Of a DNA stretch of 64,000 nucleotides, positions 7,887 through 14,873 are shown one piece after another. Source of the DNA: Kluyvera ascorbata_C (GTDB lineage: Bacteria > Pseudomonadota > Gammaproteobacteria > Enterobacterales > Enterobacteriaceae); contig NZ_JBIQOI010000005.1 of the NCBI RefSeq assembly GCF_044197065.1, positions 186,001 through 250,000 on the forward strand, read 5' to 3'. Under the pieces are notes generated by a model that did no database searches, had not been told where the DNA came from, and saw only the letters and a list, made by a program, of their open reading frames with translations. Position 1 is the stretch's first letter, and each line of letters begins with the position of its first letter. Made by a program: the position numbers and the translations under genes.

Positions 7887-9134
7887 TTATCCAAATCTCG
7901 GTAGCAGGTTCAGCGTACTGCCAAACCAGCACAGAATCACCATGACCCCAAACAGAATAACCACCGCCGGAATGGCCTTGCCGCCCCAGACGGTAAAGGT
8001 TTTCTCCGGGAAGCGTTCGCGCGATTTCAACGCCAGGAATGCGGGCACAATAACCGCCCAGACGGTAGCGCACAGCCCCGCGCCGCCGATGGCGTAGATA
8101 AAACCGTTCGGGAAGATTAGGTACAGTGCCGCTGGGGGCAGGAAGGTGAGTAACAGCGTCTTAAAGCGGCCCCACAGAGTGTTGCCCATCTTGAACAGAT
8201 CCGCCAGGTAATCAAATAGCCCGAGCGTAACGCCGAAGAAGGAGCTGGCGACCGCGAGATTAGAGAAGATAAGCAGGAAGAACTCAATCACACCGTGTTG
8301 GTTGGTCCCTAAGAAGGATTTCACCAACGCATCCACGTTCCCGCCTGAGGCAATAATCTCTTTAAAACTGCTGCGATGGATATTGCCCATCGTGCAGTAG
8401 AGCCAGAACAGATAGATAACCAGCGCTAGCAGCGAACCATAGACGATACTTTTAATGAGTTTGTCTTTACGTTTGCCGTAGCAGATTATCAGGCTGGGAA
8501 TGTTGCCGTGAAAACCAAACGACGCCAGGCATACCGGCACCGCCATCAGAATATAGGGGAGGTAGGTGCTGTTCGCTTCCGGCGCAGCGATATCGCGAAG
8601 AATGGTATAGTCGACCTGAAAGAAGAAGGAGCCGAAGACCACCACGAAGGCGATAATTTTAATGCCGAGGAAAAAGGAGGTGATACGGCTAGCCGCAAGG
8701 GAGCTAACCCACAGCACGCTGGCGACAAACACTGCGCTACAGATACCGACGATTCGCGGATTCACGTGCGTTCCGGCGTTGATGGCGATGGTTTCGCTGA
8801 TGATCGCTCCGTTGGCTGAGATATAGGCATAGGTCAGAATATACAGAACGAAGGCAACGGTAATGCCGCTAACTACATTCCACTTATTGCCGATTAAATC
8901 TTTAGTGATGGTATTAAAACTGGAACCTACGGGATAATTAAGATTGGCCTCTAAGAGTAGTAACCCGGAATGCAGCATTGAAAACCAGGAAATAATTAAA
9001 ATAAATGCACCCCAGAAAAACCATGCCCCTGCAAGGTCAACCGGTAGTGCAAACATACCGCCACCGATAACGGTGCCAGCAATAACCATAATCCCCCAAA
9101 AAGAGGAATGTTTTGTATTCGACGCTTCTTCCAT
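7887..9134 (-). CDS. tnaB: Low-affinity tryptophan permease TnaB
   Basis: 415 residues, aromatic amino-acid permease family (Mtr/TnaB/TyrP), about eleven membrane segments. It imports tryptophan for TnaA. The N-terminal IAGTVIGGGMFALPVDLAGAW and the central ASFGFHGNIPSLIICYGKRK are family hallmarks. It lies 117 bp downstream of tnaA on the same strand; the gap holds a long perfect hairpin. The start ATG at 9134 is preceded by AAGGGAAGG. Expression should follow tnaC-mediated antitermination and catabolite control of the operon. Confidence 0.95.
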   Translation of the reverse strand: MEEASNTKHSSFWGIMVIAGTVIGGGMFALPVDLAGAWFFWGAFILIISWFSMLHSGLLLLEANLNYPVGSSFNTITKDLIGNKWNVVSGITVAFVLYILTYAYISANGAIISETIAINAGTHVNPRIVGICSAVFVASVLWVSSLAASRITSFFLGIKIIAFVVVFGSFFFQVDYTILRDIAAPEANSTYLPYILMAVPVCLASFGFHGNIPSLIICYGKRKDKLIKSIVYGSLLALVIYLFWLYCTMGNIHRSSFKEIIASGGNVDALVKSFLGTNQHGVIEFFLLIFSNLAVASSFFGVTLGLFDYLADLFKMGNTLWGRFKTLLLTFLPPAALYLIFPNGFIYAIGGAGLCATVWAVIVPAFLALKSRERFPEKTFTVWGGKAIPAVVILFGVMVILCWFGSTLNLLPRFG

Positions 9135-9208
9135 GGCCTTCCCTTATTGATAAAGAATATGTTTCTGCGGTTGTCAGAAATAATCAATGTTGCCAGGTGC
9201 CGGAATCT

Positions 9209-9239
9209 CTAATGGCTATATCAGTGATATAGCCATTAG
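9209..9239 (-). repeat. Perfect 15-bp inverted repeat between tnaA and tnaB
   Basis: Arms of 15 bases (9209-9223 and 9225-9239, beginning CTAATGGCTATATCA) are exactly complementary with a single unpaired central base. It lies just after the tnaA stop codon, inside the operon. No T-run follows, so it is more likely an mRNA stability or processing element than a terminator. Confidence 0.75.
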
Positions 9240-9251
9240 AGTAGGTGAGAA

Positions 9252-10667
9252 TTAAACTTCTTTCAGTTTTGCGGTGAAGTGTCGTAATACTTTCGGTTCG
9301 TAGGTAAAGGTTAAGCCTTTAATATTTGGCGCATTCTCCTTCACGTGTTCAAAGGCTTCAATAATGAAGTCCATATGCGTTTGGGTGTAGGTGGCGCGTG
9401 GAATGGTTAAGCGCAGAAGCTCTGCCGGGCAAGGGAGCTGCTTGCCGGTTTTCGGGTCGCGTCCCAGCAGGAAGGAGCCAATCTCAACGGCACGAATACC
9501 GGCGACTTTATACAGTTCGCAGGCCAGCGCTTGCGCCGGGAACTGCTCTGCGGGGATGTGCGGTAGCAGCTTACCAGCATCGACAAACGCTGCGTGGCCG
9601 CCCGCCTGCTGGCAGGTGACGCCGATGGCTTCAAGCCCGTCGACCAGATACTGAATCTGCTTGATACGGTAAGAGAGCCAGTCCTGGTTCATCCCGTCGG
9701 TCAGGCCAACGGCCAGACGCTCCATTGCCCCGCCCTCAAGGCCGCCGTAGGTGGGGAAGCCTTCCTGCACTACACACAGTGTGCGGCATTCGGTGTAGAC
9801 GTCAAAGAAAGCGTCGTCTTTGATGCACAACAGGCCGCCCATCGGCACCATCGCATCTTTCTTCGCTGACATTGCCAGCATATCGGCGTATTTGTAGGTT
9901 TCGTGGGTGATCTCTTCAATGCTCCAGTCGTGGTATCCCGGTTCACGCTGCTGAATAAACCAGGCGTTTTCCGCGAAGCGTGCGGAGTCCATCACCACTG
10001 GAATGTCATATTTCTTCGCAATGGCGTACATCGCTTTCAGATTCGCCAGCGATACCGGCTGGCCGCCCGCAGAGTTACAGGTGATGGTAGCCACTATATA
10101 AGGGACGTTATTGGGGCCAACTTCTTCAATGCCGTTTTCCAGCCCCTGTAGATCAAAATCGCCTTTAAAATCATTACGTGCGGAGGTATCAAATGCCTCT
10201 TTAATATAGACATTGCGTACGGTGCAGCCGTTAATCTGGCTATGGCCTTGGGTGGTATCAAAGAAATAGTTGGAGAAGGCGACCATTTTGCTGCGGTCCA
10301 GCCCTTTTTCCTGCTCGCGCTTTTTAATTAATACCGGAATATAGATTTGCTCTGCGCCGCGTCCCTGGTGGGTTGGAATCGTATACTGGTAGCCGAAAAT
10401 CTCTTTAACGGCGTTGCATAGCGCATAGTAGCTGCGGCTGCCGCTATAGGCTTCATCGCCGCGCAGCATGGCGGCCTGCATATTTTGCGTTACCGCGCCA
10501 GTGCCGCTGTCGGTCAGCAGGTCAATAAAGACATCTTCGCTATCGAGCAGGAACGGATTCATGCCTGAGGTGATAATCGCATTTTCACGGTGTTCCCGGG
10601 TGGTGCGTTTTACCGGCTCAATAACGCGAATACGGAAAGGCTCTGGAAGATGTTTAAAGTTATTCAT
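9252..10667 (-). CDS. tnaA: Tryptophanase (tryptophan indole-lyase)
   Basis: 471 residues, same length as E. coli TnaA and alike along the whole chain. It is a PLP enzyme splitting tryptophan to indole, pyruvate and ammonia. The PLP lysine lies in MLAMSAKKDAMVPMGG (Lys270 in E. coli numbering). Tyrosine phenol-lyase is the close alternative family, but the N-terminus MNNFKHLPEPFRIRVIEPVK and C-terminus FTYEPKVLRHFTAKLKEV are those of tryptophanase. It is preceded by a tnaC leader and followed by tnaB. The strain is therefore predicted to be indole-positive. Confidence 0.97.
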   Translation of the reverse strand: MNNFKHLPEPFRIRVIEPVKRTTREHRENAIITSGMNPFLLDSEDVFIDLLTDSGTGAVTQNMQAAMLRGDEAYSGSRSYYALCNAVKEIFGYQYTIPTHQGRGAEQIYIPVLIKKREQEKGLDRSKMVAFSNYFFDTTQGHSQINGCTVRNVYIKEAFDTSARNDFKGDFDLQGLENGIEEVGPNNVPYIVATITCNSAGGQPVSLANLKAMYAIAKKYDIPVVMDSARFAENAWFIQQREPGYHDWSIEEITHETYKYADMLAMSAKKDAMVPMGGLLCIKDDAFFDVYTECRTLCVVQEGFPTYGGLEGGAMERLAVGLTDGMNQDWLSYRIKQIQYLVDGLEAIGVTCQQAGGHAAFVDAGKLLPHIPAEQFPAQALACELYKVAGIRAVEIGSFLLGRDPKTGKQLPCPAELLRLTIPRATYTQTHMDFIIEAFEHVKENAPNIKGLTFTYEPKVLRHFTAKLKEV

Positions 10668-10922
10668 GGCGTAATCCTTAATCCTTTTTTAGACATACTC
10701 GTCCCGCAGGTTATTCATTTATGATGAAAACCATTTTCTGGGCGCAATACGAATACCTAAACCGGATAACGTTATATAACGGCAAGCTCCGCTCACGGCA
10801 TATTAAAAATGCGTGCGGTACATCGCTGCTATTAAACAGTTATCTTGAAATAGGTATGTGATATCAGAAACAGAATTCAGGCTTCTGTTTGCAATGATAT
10901 GGACGCGAGGTCGTGTGAAGGG
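10668..10922 (-). promoter_or_regulatory. tnaC-tnaA spacer (boxA/rut and pause region)
   Basis: 255 bp separate the tnaC stop from tnaA. On the minus strand the segment straight after the stop reads TAGCCCTTCACACGACC, resembling the boxA plus C-rich, G-poor rut area where Rho loads in the E. coli tna operon when no tryptophan is present. No other gene is seen here. Confidence 0.6.
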
Positions 10923-11000
10923 CTAAGGACGGTGATTGACAATAACGTTGTCAATATTAAACCATTTTGAGGTGTTATACGTTCTATTGTGGAAGTTCAT
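10923..11000 (-). CDS. tnaC: Tryptophanase leader peptide TnaC
   Basis: A 25-codon frame from ATG at 11000 encodes a peptide starting MNFHNRTYNTSKWFNIDN and ending VNHRP. It keeps the Trp, Asp and terminal Pro that in E. coli TnaC (Trp12, Asp16, Pro24) stall the ribosome in the presence of free tryptophan, and the block SKWFNIDN is identical. The single Trp codon and the final Pro-stop are in the known arrangement. It lies 255 bp upstream of tnaA, at the expected distance. When tryptophan is high, the stalled ribosome masks the boxA/rut site and tnaAB is read through. Confidence 0.93.
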   Translation of the reverse strand: MNFHNRTYNTSKWFNIDNVIVNHRP

Positions 11001-11024
11001 AATGTATGTTCTCCATTAGACACG

Positions 11025-11030
11025 AATATA
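11025..11030 (-). promoter_or_regulatory. Putative -10 element of the tna promoter
   Basis: TATATT on the minus strand, about 25 bp before the tnaC ATG. With a start near 11020 the CRP site centre lies roughly 62 bp upstream, the class I spacing known for tna. Confidence 0.45.
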
Positions 11031-11074
11031 CATTATTCGATTTGACTTATTTGTCTATTAGCGTTTTATTCAAT

Positions 11075-11090
11075 TGTGAATTTGGTCACG
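11075..11090. promoter_or_regulatory. CRP site of the tna operon
   Basis: TGTGA-N6-TCACG matches the CRP consensus TGTGA-N6-TCACA at nine of ten positions. It is placed just upstream of the tna promoter, in agreement with catabolite control of tryptophanase in E. coli. Confidence 0.85.
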
Positions 11091-11166
11091 AATGCGTATA
11101 TCTCATTATCAATAGTGGGTGTTTAGCCTGCACTTAATAAATAAAGCAATAATGACCCACGTGAGT

Positions 11167-11200
11167 AATAAAGCAGGCGTGAAGCCACGCCCGCTTTATT
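11167..11200 (-). terminator. Hairpin terminator at the end of hmuV
   Basis: Arms AATAAAGC(A)GGCGT and ACGCC(C)GCTTTATT form a long stem overlapping the hmuV TAA. On the minus strand the 3' arm ends in TGCTTTATT. The stem should stop the hmu operon before it reaches the oppositely placed tna promoter region. Confidence 0.7.
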
Positions 11201-11978
11201 AAGGTGTCAGATAAATCTGCGGTACCGCCGCTTCCGGATGCTGGAGCATCGCAATTTCTGCGCCATACCAACGGTGAATCACCGACTGCTGAATGACCTC
11301 CTGCGGCGTGCCCTGCGCCACCAGTTTTCCCTGATGCAGCAGCAGTATCGAGTCGGCCCACAGCGCGGCGAGATTGAGGTCGTGCAGCACGATACACACG
11401 TGCAGCTTGCCGCGTCGGGTCAGCTTTTTCAGCAGCCGCAGTAGGTGCTGCTGGTAGTAAAGATCCAGCGCCGAGGTGGGTTCATCCAGAAACAGCCAGC
11501 CCTGCGGGCCATCTTCACCCCATAACTGCGCGAGGCTCCGTGCGAGCTGTACGCGCTGTTGCTCGCCGCCGGAAAGCGCGGGATACAGTCGGCCTGCCAG
11601 GTGCGTACAGCCGGTTTCGGCCATCACCCGCGCAATCAGCGCCGGGTCAACCTGCGTTCCCCACGGCGCACGTCCCATCGCAATCACCGTTTCCACCGGC
11701 CAGTTGGCGTTAAGCTGCGTGCGCTGCAGCATTACCGCGCGGCGGCGGGAAAGGGCGGAGGCAGACCAGGTGCTAAGCGCTTTTCCTTCGATATGTTGCT
11801 CGCCGCTGTCGGCGGATAAAAAGCCGGTCAGCAGCCGCAGTAACGTCGATTTTCCTGCGCCGTTAGGACCAATCAGCGCGGTCACTTCGCCGGGCTGTAG
11901 CGCCAGCGAGATATTATCAATCACCCGGCGTTTACCGAGCTTCAGCGATAGCGAGCGCGCAACGTACTGATTATCCAC
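11199..11978 (-). CDS. hmuV: Haem ABC transporter ATP-binding protein HmuV
   Basis: 259 residues from a GTG at 11978 (VDNQYVARSLSLKLGKRRVIDN), the start matching other HmuV proteins; no in-frame ATG fits. It powers import of haem across the inner membrane. Walker A GPNGAGKST, Q-loop VMLQRTQ, signature LSGGEQQRVQLARSL, Walker B WLFLDEPTSALD and the switch His in VLHDLN are all present. It overlaps hmuU by 8 bp and is the last gene of hmuRSTUV, followed by a hairpin terminator. Confidence 0.94.
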   Translation of the reverse strand: MDNQYVARSLSLKLGKRRVIDNISLALQPGEVTALIGPNGAGKSTLLRLLTGFLSADSGEQHIEGKALSTWSASALSRRRAVMLQRTQLNANWPVETVIAMGRAPWGTQVDPALIARVMAETGCTHLAGRLYPALSGGEQQRVQLARSLAQLWGEDGPQGWLFLDEPTSALDLYYQQHLLRLLKKLTRRGKLHVCIVLHDLNLAALWADSILLLHQGKLVAQGTPQEVIQQSVIHRWYGAEIAMLQHPEAAVPQIYLTP

Positions 11979-12966
11979 GCATCCCCCTCTCCTGACGGAA
12001 AATAAGCCACAAGAACCACGGCGCACCGAGCAGGCTGGTCAGCAGCCCGACCGGCATTTCGGCGGGGGCCGCCACGGTGCGGGCGAGAGTATCGGCAATC
12101 AGCAGCAAAATTGCGCCTGCCAGCAGCGAGCCGGGGATAAGCCCCCGGTGATCTGGCCCCAGCCACATGCGCATCAGATGCGGCACGACCAGCCCGATAA
12201 AGCCAATGACGCCGCTGATCGCCACCGAGGCGGCCACCAGCACCGCGCTGCACAACAGCAGCAGCCGTTGCAGTACCCGCACGTTAACGCCGAGGTAGTG
12301 CGCCTCTTCATCACCCAACTGAAGCAGGTTCAGGCGTGCCGCCGTCCACCAGACCACCAGCGACGCAGGGATAATCAGCGTGGCGGCAACCAGTAGCGTC
12401 GGCCACTCGGCTTGCCCCAGGCTGCCCATTCCCCAGAGCGACATCTGACGAAGCTGCGTGTCGTTACTTATCCACGACAGCATGCCCACCAGCGCACCGC
12501 ACAGGGCGTTAATTGCAATCCCTACCAACAGCAGGCGGGAGAGCGAACCGTCTCCCGCTTTACTCAGTACAAAAATCACCGCCATCACCGCCAGGCTGCC
12601 GATAAACGCCGCCAGCATTGGCGCATACAGCGCCACCAGCACCGGCACCGAAATGGGCAGCACCACCCAGAAGGAGACCGCCAGCGCCGCACCGCTGCTG
12701 ATCCCGAGCAGGCCCGGGTCTGCCAGCGGGTTGCGGAACAGCCCCTGCATCACGCAGCCGGAGAGCGCCAGCGCGCTGCCAACCAGCAGCGCTAGCAGGA
12801 CGCGGGGCAGGCGGATGGTGAGCCAGATGTGACGAAGCACTTCATCGCCCGACGGCCAGATGCTCGCCAGCGGCAGGCGCATGGCGCCGAGCGTGGTGGC
12901 AAACAGCGTCAGGGCAACGAGCAGCAGCACCATCAGCCACAGCTGGCGTGAGGCGGTGACGTTCAT
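11971..12966 (-). CDS. hmuU: Haem ABC transporter permease HmuU
   Basis: 331 residues, FecCD/BtuC-type permease with about nine to ten membrane helices. Family motifs include SGCVMQGLFRNPLADPGLLGISSGAALAV near the N-terminus and SGVIGFIGLVVPHLMRMWLGPDHR toward the C-terminus, the cytoplasmic coupling region that contacts HmuV. Its ATG shares one base with the hmuT stop codon and its end overlaps hmuV. It forms the inner-membrane channel for haem delivered by HmuT. Confidence 0.94.
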   Translation of the reverse strand: MNVTASRQLWLMVLLLVALTLFATTLGAMRLPLASIWPSGDEVLRHIWLTIRLPRVLLALLVGSALALSGCVMQGLFRNPLADPGLLGISSGAALAVSFWVVLPISVPVLVALYAPMLAAFIGSLAVMAVIFVLSKAGDGSLSRLLLVGIAINALCGALVGMLSWISNDTQLRQMSLWGMGSLGQAEWPTLLVAATLIIPASLVVWWTAARLNLLQLGDEEAHYLGVNVRVLQRLLLLCSAVLVAASVAISGVIGFIGLVVPHLMRMWLGPDHRGLIPGSLLAGAILLLIADTLARTVAAPAEMPVGLLTSLLGAPWFLWLIFRQERGMRG

Positions 12967-13781
12967 CAGTGCAGTTGCTCCGCTTTCTGGCGCAGCTGTT
13001 GCAGCGCCTGCGGCGTGCGCGGACCGAAGCCCAGCAGCGCCATATCGTCAATCACCAGCACCTGTTTATTGCGCCCGGCAGGCGTTTGCACCAGCCCCGG
13101 CAGCTTCCACAGCGCGGCTTCACCGCCCATGCCCTTCAGGCCGTCAGCGGAGATAACCACCAGATCCGGCCCGCTGGCGATGACCCCTTCCTGCGACATG
13201 GTGCGGTAGTGGTCAAACCCCTGCATGGCGTTCTGTAAGCCTGCCAGCTTGATAGCACCGTCTGCCGCCGTTTGCTGACCGGCCACCAGCGCGCCGGAAC
13301 CGCCGTGGCTGAGAATAAACAGCACGCGCTTGCTCAGCGGCTGCGCCGGGATTTTGGCCATCTCGTCATGCAGCGTTTTGCGCAGCGCATCGCCCTGGGG
13401 TTGTTTACCCAACGCGTCGGCAATTGCTTTTACCTTGCTGTCCATTGCTGCGGCATCGTAGCCACCCGGCACGTTAACTACCTTCACCTTGCTGCCTTCT
13501 ACCTTTTGCAGCACCAGCGAGGGCTGTGCCTGGCTGCTGGCGAGTACTAACGTTGGGCGTAGAGAAAGAATGCCTTCGGTGCTCAGTTGGCGAAGGTAGC
13601 CGACATCCGGCAGAGACTGGGTTGCCGCAGGCCAGGTGCTGGTGCTATCGCGTGCCACTAACTGAGACTGCGCGTCCAGCGCGTAGACGATTTCGGTGAC
13701 GTCGCCGCCAAGCGTGATAATGCGCTCGGCGGCGCTGGAGAACAGCGGCAGCGCGGCTAACAGTATCAGCAGGCGTTTCAT
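12966..13781 (-). CDS. hmuT: Periplasmic haem-binding protein HmuT
   Basis: 271 residues. The first 18 (MKRLLILLAALPLFSSAA) are a cleavable signal peptide. The mature protein has the class III (PhuT/ShuT/HmuT) layout, with RIITLGGDVTEIVYALDAQSQLVARDSTSTWP at the start and GFGPRTPQALQQL near the end. It carries haem from the outer-membrane receptor to HmuUV. The ATG overlaps the hmuS stop (ATGA), showing coupling. Confidence 0.93.
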   Translation of the reverse strand: MKRLLILLAALPLFSSAAERIITLGGDVTEIVYALDAQSQLVARDSTSTWPAATQSLPDVGYLRQLSTEGILSLRPTLVLASSQAQPSLVLQKVEGSKVKVVNVPGGYDAAAMDSKVKAIADALGKQPQGDALRKTLHDEMAKIPAQPLSKRVLFILSHGGSGALVAGQQTAADGAIKLAGLQNAMQGFDHYRTMSQEGVIASGPDLVVISADGLKGMGGEAALWKLPGLVQTPAGRNKQVLVIDDMALLGFGPRTPQALQQLRQKAEQLH

Positions 13782-14812
13782 ACGGTCTGGCCTTCCGCCG
13801 TCAGGCTATCCACCTGGTTGCGCCACTGCGTCTGCTCCGGATGACCTTCGCTGCGCTGGCCGTACAGCTGCGCAATCTGGGTGCCGTCTTTGGCAAACAG
13901 CTCCACGCTGGTGACGTGACGACCGTCCACGGTCGGTTTGCGGGTTACCCACACTTCGTCGATAGTTTCTTCGCGCAGGTGCAGGGTGAAGGTGCTGTTG
14001 AAGATGTTGATCCAGCCGCGCATTGGCGTCAGTTTTTCCAGCGTGCCGGTGAAGATCTGCACGCAGCCGCGGTTGCCGACAAAAATCATAAATTCGTTGC
14101 CGTCCTGTTGGATGGTTTCCAGCAGGCGAGGCAGGGCCTCGGTGTCGATACGGCAGGCCAGGTCATCGCTCACCAGGCGAAAAGCCTGCTGGCGTGAGAG
14201 GTTGTATTTGCGCAGTAGCACGAAGAACTGATGCACGTCAGTCATCGCGCGCCACTCTTTTTCCAGCGCCGCACCGTCAGCCGTCTCGGCGTAGCGAGCG
14301 CTTTCTACCGGACGAAGGGCCAGCGGCGTTGGGTTTGATTGCGTCTGTTCGGCAATCAGCGCCTGCCAGGCCGCGCTGTCCGTAGCGTCGGTGGTGTAAA
14401 CCTTCAGCACTGCGTCACCGTGCGGGTCAAAGAACTGGATGCTTTCGCGCCCCTGATCGTTGACGTGGAATGCGCTCGCCCACTGGCTCAGGAACAGACG
14501 CAGATCCAGCGCGCGCGGGTTCAGCACCAGGCCTGCGTGGCCGTCGAGGTGCTGGTGGGTGAAGGCACCAACCTGCTCGTGAACCGCATATTCGTTGCGG
14601 CAGATGCATTTGGTTTCGCCCACGTGTTCAAGTGCGGCGAGAATTGTGCGTGCATTATCCTGCAGGCGAACGGCATCGTGGCCGACGCGTGCTTCGGTCA
14701 GTTCCGCCTCGCTAATACCCATCGTGGCAGCGATGTCGCGGGCGTATTTGGCAGTGCCGCTGGCTTTAACGTCCTGATAGCGCTGCCACAGTTCGGTTGG
14801 TGAGTTTTGCAT
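13778..14812 (-). CDS. hmuS: Haem-handling/degrading protein HmuS
   Basis: 344 residues starting MQNSPTELWQRYQDVKA at 14812; an upstream in-frame extension is rejected because only this start has a family-like N-terminus and a ribosome site. HemS/ChuS/HmuS family with two tandem repeats of the fold (roughly 1-170 and 180-344). These cytoplasmic proteins bind imported haem and, in some members, open the ring to release iron. It lies second in the hmuRSTUV operon under the Fur box upstream of hmuR. Confidence 0.93.
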   Translation of the reverse strand: MQNSPTELWQRYQDVKASGTAKYARDIAATMGISEAELTEARVGHDAVRLQDNARTILAALEHVGETKCICRNEYAVHEQVGAFTHQHLDGHAGLVLNPRALDLRLFLSQWASAFHVNDQGRESIQFFDPHGDAVLKVYTTDATDSAAWQALIAEQTQSNPTPLALRPVESARYAETADGAALEKEWRAMTDVHQFFVLLRKYNLSRQQAFRLVSDDLACRIDTEALPRLLETIQQDGNEFMIFVGNRGCVQIFTGTLEKLTPMRGWINIFNSTFTLHLREETIDEVWVTRKPTVDGRHVTSVELFAKDGTQIAQLYGQRSEGHPEQTQWRNQVDSLTAEGQTV

Positions 14813-14873
14813 AGCTCTCTTCCTTATAATTACCCCGGCCAATGGCCGGGGGCAGGTTTCATTGATGTTGTTA

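Noticed and set aside
9252..10667. Tyrosine phenol-lyase instead of tryptophanase
   Set aside because: The N- and C-termini, the tnaC leader and the tnaB neighbour all fit tryptophanase.
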